Shown here: positions 49,048 to 59,983 of the stretch, piece by piece | Layout of the letters: each line of letters begins with the position of its first letter | How positions within the stretch are numbered: the stretch's first letter is position 1 | From: Myxocyprinus asiaticus | Lineage: Eukaryota; Chordata; Actinopteri; Cypriniformes; Catostomidae | Assembly: GCF_019703515.2 (NCBI RefSeq) | Contig: NC_059388.1 | Location: 3,395,479-3,459,478 of the forward strand | Length of the DNA: 64,000 nt | Direction of reading: 5' to 3' | Position numbers and translations under genes: made by a program | The notes under the pieces: generated by a model | What the model saw: only the letters and a program-made list of their open reading frames with translations | Told to the model about the DNA's origin: nothing | Database searches by the model: none

Positions 49048-49161
49048 CACTGTGAAACGTCCTGCTCAAGTCGTGCTTGCGAAGGTGGTTCAGGTCGATC
49101 AGCTTGTTCTTCCAAACTTTCATTATCAGACTCAAACTGGTATGGCAAAATCCAATGCCAT
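49048..49161 (-). pseudogene. Minus-strand exon relic in the Kolobok-like element
   Basis: Read on the minus strand: ATGGCATTGGAT near 49161, then after a one-base frame change LPYQFESDNESLEEQADRPE followed by PPSQARLEQDVSQW and a splice donor 'gtaagt' (49042-49047). Acidic 'PYQFEPE' starts of this kind occur in fish proteins annotated as P2X7-C-terminus-like, which often occur near transposons. That link is from memory and not proven here. It converges with the THAP exon. Confidence 0.5.
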
Positions 49162-49628
49162 TGTTACCGTAGTTACAATAGTGTTTACAGCTGTTAAGGA
49201 ACCCTGAAACTCAATTATGGTAAGGGGCGTTACATTTCTGACACATGCTCTACGTGGTTGACCAATCACAATAGACTAGGCCAGCTGACTAATCAGAGCA
49301 GACTGGGCTTTTCAGAAAGGGAGTCTATAAAGAGACAGGACCTAAGTCAGAGCATTTGAGCCAGAGGATGAAAATAGGTTTAGCAAAAATGTACAGTATG
49401 AGAAAAATAATGTATTTTTTGAACATTAAAGCACATAAACTTATTCTAGTAGACCCCCAAATTAAAATCATGGACCTGTAAATTAGCATAATATGGGCTC
49501 ATTAAATATACATATTTTCAAAATACCTTGTGTGAATGTTATCTATGCGTTAGAGAGTAGATACGCGAAAGGATGTATGTTTGGAGGGGTACGCCACTGT
49601 AAAATGTTTGGGAACAACTGTTCTATGC

Positions 49629-50348
49629 AATAATATAATCTAAAGCACGACTGTTTTATGTGAGTCAACAGCTGCTTTAACAAAATGAACTTCAATCAGA
49701 CGGTCTGATCAGCCCTACATCGCCTCGTACCACCCTTTAAAAAACCCTCAGATCCACACTGTACCCTCATTACAGCCATTTCAAACACGTTTTCAAAATC
49801 ACCACATATACTGTGGTTTTAATGTGGGGCAGGAGGTAGTTAGGTCCTGGTGGTTGTGTGCTGTGGGTTTGCCGATTACAGTGTTAATATGCACGCTGGA
49901 TGTTGGGCGGGAGTTCCTCTCATTAGACTAACTGATGTTCACAGTGGCAGGTAATTAACGGCTCACAGCAGCTCTTCCAGGCCGTTCACATGCATTAAAA
50001 CACATTCAAATAATCACGGTGCCAGCATGTGAAAGATGGCATAAAATGAGAACCTGAGAGAGAGAGATGGGATGCAGAGTTTATCAATGCTGACATGTGC
50101 AGTTGTGCTCATAAGTTTACACACCCCTAAAAACTAGATTACATTCACCCTTGGTGAAATTCCGCCATCGCATTGGGAATCCATGTGGTCAGGAACTTCA
50201 CTTGATGGAGGCGAAGAATTTTCCATGTGCATTTCCCATGGGCTTCAAGTTTGGTGCACTTTGGCATGCAAATTCCCATTATTGACAAATGGCAACTTGC
50301 TTGGTTTGTCCATCCTTCATACATAACACATGGGGGTTTCACACTGAC
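49629..50348. other. Intergenic DNA with Tc1 terminus stub
   Basis: 'cagttgtgctcataagttta' plus 'cacacccct' at about 50100-50128 resembles a Tc1 terminal repeat; the remainder is not found. 50141-50366 contains the minus-strand frame 50145-50366, not recognised. Confidence 0.45.
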
Positions 50349-50944
50349 TTGAGTTTGGAACGGCATACTACCACACTACACACACGGTCTCATGACAACC
50401 TGTAATAATTTGTATGAGATGGCGAAATCATAAGATATCGTACAAGTTGACTCATACGGAAAGGTACAACTTTTATTCCTACAGATAAAAATCTATAAAC
50501 TAAATCAATACATAACAGGCATCAAATTTTAGCTAGTCTTATATCCAACACTTTAAGAAAGTAAATGTCTATGAACAAATTTGTTTACCCATTCCATATT
50601 TATTTTTGCAATACTGATGTATGTCAATAACCTGGAACACAATGTTTTCTTTCTTCCGTGGTACACAAAAGTTATTTTCTTATTAAAATCATAGTTAGGA
50701 TTAGGTTTGGGTTTAGGGGTTTAACTTAGGAAAAAGTGTAATAACATTGTTAGTCAGTTTGTTTATTTTTCTCTATGGGAGTAAAAGGCTGACATTTTTG
50801 TACAAGCCAATCTGTACGATTTTACCATCTTGTATTATTATTACGACTTCTCACGAGACCGGGTTGATACTGTATACTTCTTTCTGCCATATCTTTGTAT
50901 GTCGGAATTAGTAATAGTATGTTAGTGTGCCATTCCGAACTCAA
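50349..50944. mobile_element. MITE with 22-bp inverted ends, abutting the Ngaro element
   Basis: 'ttgagtttggaacggcatac' (50349) and 'gtgccattccgaactcaa' (ending 50944) are imperfect inverted repeats. Inner inverted motifs ('cacggtctcatga', about 50383, and 'tcacgagaccggg', about 50850) extend them. The right end coincides with the start of the A1 repeat of the next element. Confidence 0.65.
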
Positions 50945-51098
50945 TGTAAGCGCAGCGTAGTTCTAGCGGGAAGACTAGCAACTGTACATCATCGTACCAT
51001 TAGCTAGGTAACTCCTAGCCAATCACATGTAAGCCATTGCTTTATAAGTATGCTCACAATCTATCACATTGCTGTTTCAGTGTGCTAACACCGCAACA
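50945..51098 (+). repeat. Ngaro split repeat A1
   Basis: About 154 bp, over 90% identical by eye to A2; begins 'atgtaagcgcagcgtagttc' (base 1 at 50944/50945) and ends 'gtgctaacaccgcaac'. Confidence 0.88.
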
Positions 51099-52879
51099 TC
51101 ATTCTATAGCACTGTCTGACGTTGAGTCCATTTCGCTCTCCGACTAGCTAACAGCCAGCTATGGACACAGACTTATTCACTGCTCCTTACCTGATCCAGA
51201 ATCAGCAGTTCCTCACGCATCACACATCCGCAAATTTCCAGATTCTCAGTGGGATCGCGCCCTCTCGGAATCATAATAAGACATGTTCCGACCTCTCCAG
51301 GCCACAGGAGAACCTGTGCACAGAACATCTCTGGAAGCCCGCCTTCCCTTCCCAAAGACGGCGTCACTTCATCTCAACTTCTGCCTGCATCAAACCCATG
51401 GGGAGTAAACAATCAGCAAACCCGGATCTTCATCCATATCTCTTTCACTCAGGAGATCTCCCTCAATCGAGCCACAGCATCCTCAATCGGAATGCACGAC
51501 CCGGCGCGGAAGGAGTGCGCTCCTCGCCAAGTCTGTCAAAATCATCAGCTCAGGCAGCAGCTGATTTCCATCAGAAATAAGCTAAGTTCTCATCATATCC
51601 ATCAAATGCATTCAGATTTAGTCATGGGTCTAGGCCTTTGTTGCCTATGCTGTCTGTTCATCAGAACACATCTGCATCAATATCAAAAGGCAATATTTCA
51701 AGTCAACAGCGCATTCGCTCTCATAGTAACAGCAGGCAACCACGCGTCCATAGCATGATCACATGAGGGTAACTAGGTCAGGTTCACTCGCATGTTATTC
51801 ACCGTGTTGCATGCCCGAGTGTTCCCCATCGGGGGATTAAGATCAACACTCAGGCATGTTATAATGTACAGTGCTTATTGTACGGGGTCTCATCACTCCA
51901 TTCAGTAAGATATCCCTGTTTTGTTGGTCACTCTTCGCTCTAAATCACGTAGCGGGCACTTTCCAATATAAGGTACCATCCCTATGCCCTACTCACTAGG
52001 AAAGACAGAGCTCATGATGTGGGAACTCCGAGGGAGTGTGACATCACAGTTAATATAGTCTTCACTAAAGTCTCGTGAAAGGGTCCTTAGTGAAATAATT
52101 AACTTATTTCGTTGGATTCAACATTTCGAGCGGTGTTCCCTACCCGAGCGCCTTCAAGGGCGCATTAATGCTGCTTCAGAAAACACAGTGTTTTCTTAAT
52201 CTATACATATTCCTCGTTCCCTCGGAAGCACCACTGTTGCAGCGTGCCTCTGACACCTAGCGGTAGGCTCTGCACTGCATTCCCTTATTCATCAGATAAT
52301 TTCATTACCAGCGTAATGCATATCGCCTATATGATCAGGTCATACAGGGGGTAATTCCTTTTTCATGCCATATTTAAGTTTTATTACTCATTCAGGCATT
52401 ATTAAAGTGCAAAAATATGTATCGTATGTCTTCATAAATCATTCACTTTCATCTTTGGTTGGACCATGTTTCAGTCTACGGGGATCTTCAAGCATTGGGG
52501 CTTTATCAATGTTCCAAACTTCAAAGCTCATGAGTTTAACAGTCATGTCAGCTTAACTACAGTACTTTTAATTTAAGTATCAACGCATTTCATTGTGATG
52601 CTGTTCACGTTACATTTAGTAGCAAGTAAGCAGGTTTCGCAGTTATTGGATAAAACCTGTGCCGAATCAAGCTCATTAATATCATCTTGCTACTGTTAAT
52701 TTCTGTTCCTGCTGGTAAGTCATAGCTCCCTCCTAATGCTTTTGTTATTTCTTCAACTATGTTGCCAAATGCCTTATTGATTTTAAAGTTATCAATGTTT
52801 TCGTTTTGCTCCACTCAATGTATGCATATATAATAAAAAAAAAATATAAAAAAAAAAATTGCATTCAGGGCAGCTCTCG
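51099..52879 (+). other. Degraded 5' internal region of the Ngaro-like element
   Basis: Two overlapping plus-strand frames (51161-51580 and 51249-51758) share the stretch with most coding-like composition, suggesting one ORF with a frameshift between them. Neither gives a family I can name. From 51780 to 52860 I see only broken sequence, ending in an A-rich tract at about 52836-52858. Confidence 0.4.
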
Positions 52880-53640
52880 TCAACAGCAGGCAGTAGGTTT
52901 CACTCCTCTGGACATCACAGTGCTAGATAGGATTCTTGCAGCGGATACCGAAATTCAGCTCACTGGAGCTGCATGTCATGGACCATGCATGGTCTGCTGG
53001 TTTTACGGGCAAAAATATTTTAAAAAACAAGGGCCCCGCCACGTCTCTCGAATTTCTCCGCATCACGCTCGATTCTCTAAACATGCAAGCTTCCCTGCCT
53101 GAAGATAAACACTACAGGATCAGGTCTATTTGCACATCATTCTCTGGTCAGTTTGGGTCTCATAACGCAATCTCCTGTCCCTATTAGGCCACCTCAATTT
53201 TGCCATGCGCATCATTCCTCAAGGCCAAATCCCAAATCCCCAGACGACATGTCCCTTTTCAAGGACGCGGCTCACTCCGTAAGATTCGGGGGATATTTTC
53301 TAGGATCATGGTTCACAGGGAAATGACCAGACAAATTTTTCAATATAGCTTCCTACGCTCCCTCATCCGCTCTTTGAAATTTATCCCATTGTCATGACCA
53401 GCGTTATATAGGGTTCCCTTTGGACACACAAACGTGTCGTAGTTTTGCGACAATTCGGCAGTCGTCACTATAATCAATTAGGCCGATCCTCCTCTAGCCA
53501 TCATGTCCCTTATGAGACGTCTGACATGGCAGAGCATTTTCTGCAACTTCATTATCTCAGCCAGACACATTCCTGGGTTTTTCAATGTAATCGCTGACTC
53601 CCTCTCTCGTTTCACTTCCAGGAGTTCCACAGACCTCTTT
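52880..53640 (+). pseudogene. DIRS/Ngaro reverse transcriptase-RNase H remnant
   Basis: Frames, in order: TPLDITVLDRILAADTEI (about 52891-52944), then AGFTG joined to KNKGPATSLEFLRITLDSLN (about 53020-53085) and MQASLPEDKHYRIR, the late palm/thumb part of YR-retrotransposon RTs ('GPATSLEFLGI.LDS..M'). Then SLMRRLTWQSIFCNFIISAR (about 53506-53565) and HIPGFFNVIADSLSRF (to about 53613), the RNase H end ('.ARHIPG..N.iADaLSR'). The RT fingers and the catalytic YxDD are missing through an internal deletion between AGFTG and KNKG. Stops at about 53188 and 53397. Confidence 0.85.
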
Positions 53641-53641
53641 C

Positions 53642-54060
53642 AGCAAAGATATCTCAAACAACTCTTCCCTCATTGGAGGCTTTTCATAATCAAATGTTGT
53701 TTTCTTTCAATGAAGGGACTGCACGCAACGTTGCCATTATCATATGGCTTTACGCTATGTTGTTCACCTTTCGGCAAAGATATTGCAAACAACTCTTCCC
53801 TCGTCGGAGGGTTTTCATAATCAAATGTTGTTTTTCTTTCAACGAAGGGATTGCACGCAACGTTGCCATTATCATATGGCTTTACGCCATGTTGTTCACC
53901 TTTCGGCAAAGATATCTCAAACAACTCTTTCCTCGTCGGAGGGTTTTCATAATCAAATGTTGTTTATCTTTCTACAAAGATACTGCACAACAATGCTGGC
54001 CTAACGTAGGGCCTCATACCACGTTGTTCATCTTTGGCAAAGATTCTGCACAACCAGGGG
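53642..54060. repeat. ~131-bp tandem repeat, about 3.2 copies
   Basis: Units begin 'gcaaagatatctcaaacaac' at 53643, 53774 and 53905, and each contains 'ggttttcataatcaaatgtt' and 'gcacgcaacgttgccattat'. A fourth partial, diverged unit reaches about 54060. Both strands stay open through parts of the array (53673-54080 plus, 53670-53924 minus). Confidence 0.92.
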
Positions 54061-54376
54061 CTCCTCGACAGAGGGCCTAAAATCGCACTCAAGGACAAGG
54101 ATAAAAATTAAACAAAAAATAAATAAATAAATAAAAATAAAAACCCAGACAAGAACAAAACCAAACTCGAGGAAAAAAAAAAAAAAAACTTACAGCTTTT
54201 TCTATTGCAAAGGTATTGCACAACCATGCCAGAGATATTGTGCATTTCATGTCAAATCTAGGTGTTCACATCTCTTTTCTTTCCCCTCTTCTCCAGAATG
54301 AATGCCTAACACAAGACCTGGTTTGTACCTGACTGGATCTTCTCTTTTGGGGGTAGTATTCTACTATCTCTCTTTT
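54061..54376. other. Region between tandem array and B1 repeat
   Basis: A-rich ('aataaataaataaataaa', poly(A) about 54173-54187), no coding content recognised. Confidence 0.5.
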
Positions 54377-54554
54377 GGGGTAGGCTCCTCGCCCCTGCTT
54401 CCTATCTTCTGTAGGATATGACGGTTCCGAGTACAACTTCTTCGGACTGCCAGACGGGGCTTACGCCAAAGAGAGACATTACATTTCTGTTTTATATTCA
54501 TCAAATAAATGTCATCTTAAATTTCACTCAAGTCTGTGAGTCTTCCTGATAGAA
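54377..54554 (+). repeat. Ngaro split repeat B1
   Basis: Begins 'ggggtaggctcctcgcccct', contains 'tatgacggttccgagtacaa' and 'cggactgccagacggggctt', AATAAA at about 54505, and ends 'gagtcttcctgatagaa' directly against A2. It has a 24-bp segment near 'gccaaagagagacattac' that B2 lacks. Confidence 0.88.
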
Positions 54555-54708
54555 ATGTAAGCACAGCATAGTTCTAGCGGGAAGACTAGCAGCTGTACAT
54601 CATCGTACCATTGGCTAGGTAACTCCTAGCCAATCACATGTAAGCCATTGCTTTATAAGTCTGCTCACAATCTTTCACATTGCTGTTTCAGTGTGCTACC
54701 ACGGCAAC
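54555..54708 (+). repeat. Ngaro split repeat A2
   Basis: Copy of A1 ('atgtaagcacagcatagttc ... gtgctaccacggcaac'). Confidence 0.88.
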
Positions 54709-54750
54709 CTCCACCACCCCACCACCACCAGTTGAGTCCTGTCCTTCACG

Positions 54751-54904
54751 GGGGTAGGCTCCTCGCCCCTGACTCCTATCTCTGGCAGGATATGACGGTT
54801 CCGAGTACAACCTCTTCGGACTGCCAGACGGGGCTTACACCATTATATTCATCAAATAAATGTCAACTTAAATTTCACTCAAGTCTGCGAGTCTTCCTGA
54901 TAGA
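54751..54904 (+). repeat. Ngaro split repeat B2
   Basis: Copy of B1, ending 'gagtcttcctgatagaa'; AATAAA at about 54855. Marks the 3' end of the element. A short CCACC-rich spacer (54709-54750) separates it from A2. Confidence 0.88.
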
Positions 54905-57415
54905 AACCATTTGCTTCTCATCCAGCCACGCCTTCAACAGAGAAATATTTCCATGCAAGGGTGAATGTGACTGAGCCTTTCTAAAATCTGTACGTTTAAC
55001 ATTTTTACAAAATGATAAATGATAAAAAGAGTCTTTTGTTTTTTTATTTAGTACTGCCCTGAATAAGCTGCATAACAGATATACAAGATAAAATAATCAA
55101 TAATATTTTTTTTTTTTTTAATTAAGAACCAAGGCTGTATGTTTTATACAATTTTGAACAGGATTATTGGTGTATTTTTATGTATTATTTATTACAATTA
55201 TTTGGAATTTTTTAAATGTTTTATAATGCTATTATTTACTATTTATTTATTTATTTATTTATTGATCTTGCAAATATCTGTTATGTAAAATAGCTTCATC
55301 AGGACTGTTTTAAATAAAAAAACAAAAGCATGTAAATTATTATCCCTTTAATTAAAAAAAATTAAAAAATAAGATAAACATCTTGCAGATCCTGTATGGG
55401 GTAAATTTATGAGTAGAACTTTGTGTACATTCATAGCTTTACATTCTTTTATCTTATTTAATATTTTAGAAGTCCTGAAACATGTCGTTTTTAGTTTTCA
55501 ATCACTCTGCGTGCAGCTTTGAAGTGTTGTCATTGATGCTGTCTGTCAGCTGCATGCTCCAGTGATCATGGCAAGTGTCCCAACACAATGATACAGGGGA
55601 TCCCATGTGGACTACTTAAAAATGTTCAGACAGTTAAAGTTTAGTAGAAAAACAAATTTGAAAGAGTAGACATTCTGCGCCACTAGCAACACCAAACAGA
55701 ACAGCAAAAATAACAACATTTGAATTTCTTGAAGGAAAGAAGCATTGCTTGCAAGGCAGCAAAATAGAAAAAAAGAAAAAAAAAGTGTTAAATAGGCTTT
55801 GGTTCTGTGTAAATGAAATGCTGCATCACTTTGTCATTGTAATAAAACTGTTGGCACACATCTTGATTTATGTGGGCTATGCACAGATCAACACATACAG
55901 TCACTGTGCAGTAATTGTCCAGTAACTGTCCACGGATATGTATGGTTAAATTGATGAAAAAAAGAAAGACAAGACCAATCACAATTCAGGATGCAAATAT
56001 TACAATGACATCATTGCTGCTGGTTACATTTTGAATACATTCTAACATTCTATCAATACAGTCAAACTTTGATCTTGGAATTATTTTTTTGCTTATGAAT
56101 GGATTTTGTACATTAAGCAGTTTGGAGTGAATTAATTGCAGAAGTTTAATTTAAGGGGATTAGGGCTCTAGAAAAAACCCCTAACCAGAAAGTTTGAGGA
56201 ATATTAATAAAGAACTGTCATACAACAGAGACTATTTAGCCCAAGACGAAGCTCTTGTGCTAAAACGAATGGGAAAAATATTGAAACATCTAACATGGTG
56301 GATGCAAAGGAAGTCCCGCCTTACAGGTAAAAGGGCCAATCACCTTTTAGATACAGACATCGCCTGTCAGTCAACTCAAGAATGCAGGACCAGCCTTAAA
56401 ATTAAAAGTTTTTAGCGTGATATAAGCTAAAGAAGCACAATTTATAATACCATTATTGTCAGATTTTACTGGTGATTTAAAAATATATTCTTTGACTGTA
56501 ATCTTGCCATTTTGGAGATTTTAGTCTTTCCCCATTCAAGTAGATTAAGCTGTAATTTTATGCCACTTGTGTCTATAGAAAAAACTGCCCGGGAGCATTA
56601 CCAAGATGGCCACCCATTGGATCGACTTGCCTTGAAAAATACATTGCATATAAGCACTGTTATTTACAAACAGATTTTTTAATAAAATTCCCACTCAACC
56701 CCCAACAAGTCATAGTGTTTACATTCTTCAGGATGTCAACCTATGAATGGCTCACTTACAGTACACTCTGCATTTTTTATTTTTTTTTTTATTTTTTACC
56801 ATTTATGAGGTCTGCCATGTTTAGTTTTCAAAATCTATTATGAATTATGAAAGCACACTTCATTATAAAAATAAAGGATTAAATGACCAAACATCTGTGA
56901 GTACAATCAAAAGTACTCTCATGTTAAAGGACCACAATATACAGTATCTGTTCCATAATCCTTGAGTGATTGGATAATATTCAGGGATTCATACACAACA
57001 TGTTTTCTTTTTAAGGGATTTCTCAAGATGTTTTAATGTACCTCTAGTCAAACTAAAGCATCAGAAATAATTAAGATTTTTTATTTATTGCATTTCTGAT
57101 TCAGTTCCCTCTAGGATTGCAGGATTCATTTAAAATTTAAATGGTAAAATAAAAATAAAAATGTAGTCATGTCAGCATTAAATTACACATATATGTAATT
57201 TTCAAGCTTGTTCGAACTCAAGAGAACTATAAAAGCTTAAAAAATATTGAGTATCCTTCCAGTGTGAAGAATCTAATGTGAGTTCTTAATAGCAATGTGT
57301 GTGTTTGGCTTCTATCTACATACATTTTATATACTTTATATTTTCATTTTATATAATTTATATTCATTTGATATTCATATTGCCTCTCAAGTAACACCAA
57401 CAGACAATTAGTTAA
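54905..57415. other. Intergenic DNA, no gene seen
   Basis: Very AT-rich with runs such as 'ttatttatttatttatttat' (about 55241-55262). No recognised repeats or genes. Confidence 0.45.
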
Positions 57416-57904
57416 AGGGTCAGTTTGCCCCAAACATGAAAACTCTTTCATCATGTACAGCGCATACCCTACACATGTTGTTCAAAACCCATGTAACTTT
57501 CTTTTATCCATAGAAACACAAAAGTCATTTAGGCGCATAGCAAAATGTCCAAGCTGCTCTTTTCCAAACAATGCAAGTAAATGGGGATGGGCACTATCAA
57601 GCTCCAAAAATCTAATTTGCACTTCTCCATATTCAAACTTAAAGACATAAGTGTACTTGTAAGTCGCTTTGGATAAAAGCATCTGCCAAATGCATAAATG
57701 TAAATGTTAATGCAAACACAACTAACGTATGACTTCAGAAGACTTGGAAAATACTGTGCAAGGTGTATGGACTACTTATATGATACTTTTATGATGCTGT
57801 TTTGTCATTTTTTGAGCTCAACAGCCAACAGCCTGTATTTTACAAAGGACATTAGAATAAGTAAATGATGACAGAATGTTCATTTTTGTGTGAACAAATC
57901 TTTG
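57416..57904. mobile_element. Foldback MITE of the TTAA family, with SINE tail inside
   Basis: TTAA (57412-57415) precedes 'agggtcagtttgccccaaac', and the arm continues 'ttcatcatgtacag', 'gttcaaaacccatgtaact'. The right arm 'agtaaatgatgacagaatgt' and 'tcatttttgtgtgaac' is the mirror. The right TTAA is mutated. A SINE tail interrupts the middle. Confidence 0.7.
57648..57703 (+). repeat. SINE tail inserted in a MITE
   Basis: 'tgtacttgtaagtcgctttg' followed by 'gataaaagcatctgccaaat' and 'gcataaatgtaaatgt' is the 3' tail of the SINE family at 3175. The tRNA head is absent, so it is a 5'-truncated insertion. Confidence 0.75.
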
Positions 57905-58057
57905 CTATTCAACATTTTTCTCTAGTTGATATCTAAAAGCTGTGTAGCCAGAAATACTAGAACATTTTAGTACTGCCCAGGGATAAAAATGAACTATACC
58001 AGCTAATGTGATTACTAATGGTGGCTTGCTACCCAATGACAGCCATGTTGATGCATC

Positions 58058-58144
58058 TACAATACATTTTTACATCTCTGAAAATGAAAAGGGTTATAAT
58101 AAATTACCAACTTCCCTTTATTCTCCAAAAACACATAAATTACA

Positions 58145-58150
<6 letters not shown>
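58058..58150 (+). repeat. ~90-bp direct repeat, copy 1
   Basis: 'tacatctctgaaaatgaaaa' ... 'ttattctccaaaaacacata' ... 'aattacagtaataat'. Copy 2 is at 59984-60074. Confidence 0.85.
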
Positions 58151-58188
<38 letters not shown>

Positions 58189-58191
58189 AAT
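58146..58191. repeat. (AAT)n microsatellite
   Basis: About 12 units of TAA/AAT followed by three AAAT units. Confidence 0.93.
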
Positions 58192-59983
58192 AGTGAATCT
58201 AATTCACATGAGGTTCACATTAGTGATGTATTGGGTTTCACTTCTGTAAGTAACATTAGATTGTTTGGTCTGTCTAGTCTACAATAGTTCACAAAGGTTA
58301 CTAGATTTTTTTGTAGCAACAATTAAATAATCTGCTCTATAAACAGAGATGTCTTTTCCAGCTTTTAACTGAAAAGTTAAACTGAAAAGTGAAAAATAAG
58401 ACTGGTCTTAGCTGGTCTCCCAGCCTGGCCAGGCTAGTTAGTTGGCTGGTTTTAGAGGGATTTTGGGCACTTGGTAGCTGGTCAGACCGAGAGACCATCT
58501 TAAACAAGCTAAAATGAGCTTACACCAGATACATTTTCTCAGGGTTCTGTAGAATGGTGATCCTATTCCTCTCCTGATAGACTTAGTTCAAACTCTTTTC
58601 TAAGTTTCTGTCTGTAAATAAAAGCTGTTAAAAGATAAAAGTAACGTAAAATTCTGCAGAGAGGAAGTCATTGAAACTTTTCATTATAGACGATTGACAA
58701 GAGTTCAAACTCAAGACAAAAACAAAACTGTCTGTCTTATAAAGAACTGCGTTATCAAAATGTGGCAAAAATAATATTAATTACTTAAATATTTATTCTA
58801 ATTTTATTATTTAATGTTATGATTTGCTTTGAAGATTTTACTATCGCATAAGCACTTAACAAAAACTCTGATAAGACCTGAAGAAACGGAACAGGGTCTG
58901 ATGGAATTTGAACCAAAACGATATGATTCACCCAGGTCAAAAACCATCATTAGATGTGCATAACAGATTGCAATCTTTTCTAATCTATGTGAAAAAGACT
59001 GCAAAGAAACAATTTGAATTATCAGGGGAGACCATCCAGTCCAGAAGCTGCTGCCCCTCACACCTTGTGCGGTTGCCGGACCTAGCCCCTTAACTTGACC
59101 AAACCCTTTGAACACTCCCTGACCTCCAATGAGGACAAAGTCATCGCAAGGGCACCACACCATATATATTTCTTTGCAATTCCCCACTGACAATTTATTT
59201 CCCCTTTTTAGCATTTTATGTTCATTATTTTTTTTAAATAAACGCCTCTCCGAGACCTGACGCAACACCCACTGTATGTCTTTGCACATCCCGCTACATT
59301 AGACAGCAAAACTTGGAGTCTCTATGTTAGGTAATTTAGGCTGAATTATCTGCAGTAAAGTGTGGAGGAAAAAAGGAAATAGAAATTTGAATGCAGGACT
59401 ATCTTGCAAGCACTGTATTGAATGCAAAATTGAAGAGTTTACCTTTTCTAGCTTGCAGACCAATCTTGGTAAAATTTTTCATTAGAATAATTATCTTTGT
59501 TTATAAGGTCTTGGCTTAAATTGCACTCTATGGACACTGGAAATGACTGCATGGTGTATTATGAGACAGCCCATGTTTTTACAGTAGTGTGGATTCGCTT
59601 TTCTTTTGATTCTGACCTTCTGTCATGCCCAGACAAAGAGCATAGGATTACGGTTTCTAATGGCCGCCGCTTTTGAGTATGTGACATCAAATACATATAT
59701 ACCTTATGAAGGATGTTTTTATAGAAATGGTTGAGCAGGACAAGCTTGCAGAGACAAATGCTGACATTACAGCTCTGAATCAATTTCAACAGGCTATTCT
59801 GACCTTGGGATCCGTGTCCTCTGTCAGCTCTGGTCATATATCTGTTACTCGGCAGACTGCAGCGAGATTGGCCGCTGAGCGCTGACGTGCTCCGTGATTG
59901 AGACACAGGCCTTTTGTACAGTAAATGTGGACCATTATGGCATGAACAACGCATGGGTCATTCCTGTTATGCAGTACCTTTTG
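58192..59983. other. Intergenic DNA between the two direct-repeat copies
   Basis: Includes a 160-codon minus-strand frame at 58807-59289 and a 131-codon one at 59559-59954. Neither resembles a known family, and neither has visible splice or promoter context. 58400-58530 ('gctggtctcccagcctggcc', 'agctggtcagaccgagagac') looks like a diverged dispersed repeat. Confidence 0.4.

Larger units (their letters stand above)
47917..49501. mobile_element. Kolobok-like TTAA transposon, nonautonomous
   Basis: Bounded by TTAA (47913-47916 and 49502-49505) with inverted ends 'agaggccctattatgct' and 'agcataatatgggctca'. It contains a THAP-domain exon on the plus strand and a second exon-like stretch on the minus strand. 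TTAA target duplication plus a THAP domain points to Kolobok; piggyBac also uses TTAA but lacks THAP. It lies inside the hAT element at 46981-49620 and is thus the younger insertion. Confidence 0.8.
46981..49620. mobile_element. hAT element with perfect 8-bp TSD, interrupted by a TTAA element
   Basis: Ends 'cagtgtttcccaaactgggg' (46981) and 'aaaatgtttgggaacaactg' (ending 49620) are inverted repeats. TTCTATGC is duplicated exactly at 46973-46980 and 49621-49628. The portion outside the nested element (46981-47916 and 49502-49620, about 1.05 kb) has minus-strand frames such as 47345-47581 but no recognisable hAT transposase, so it is nonautonomous. Confidence 0.9.
50945..54904 (+). mobile_element. 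Ngaro-like tyrosine-recombinase retrotransposon, defective
   Basis: It has the split direct repeat layout A1 ... B1-A2-B2 that is diagnostic of Ngaro/DIRS-type elements. A1 at 50945-51098 matches A2 at 54555-54708; B1 at 54377-54554 matches B2 at 54751-54904. A DIRS/Ngaro reverse transcriptase-RNase H remnant lies at about 52880-53640. Between 51100 and 52880 are open stretches (51161-51580, 51249-51758 in another frame) that may be the remains of ORF1. No tyrosine recombinase is found; its expected place holds a tandem array. Confidence 0.85.

Noticed and set aside
53670..53924. Minus-strand frame of the 131-bp array as a repeat protein
   Set aside because: A tandem array with open frames on both strands and a period not divisible by three is better explained as a minisatellite.
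50141..54970. 13-bp inverted repeat 'acattcacccttg' / 'caagggtgaatgt' as ends of one large element
   Set aside because: It brackets a MITE and a Ngaro element that have their own well-defined ends; no target duplication. Likely chance or a relic of an older insertion site.
58807..59289. 160-codon minus-strand open frame
   Set aside because: It briefly looks like a Gypsy RT stretch (QWVLRQVSERRLFKK), but the residues that follow do not fit any RT motif, and no start context, splice sites or partner domains are seen.
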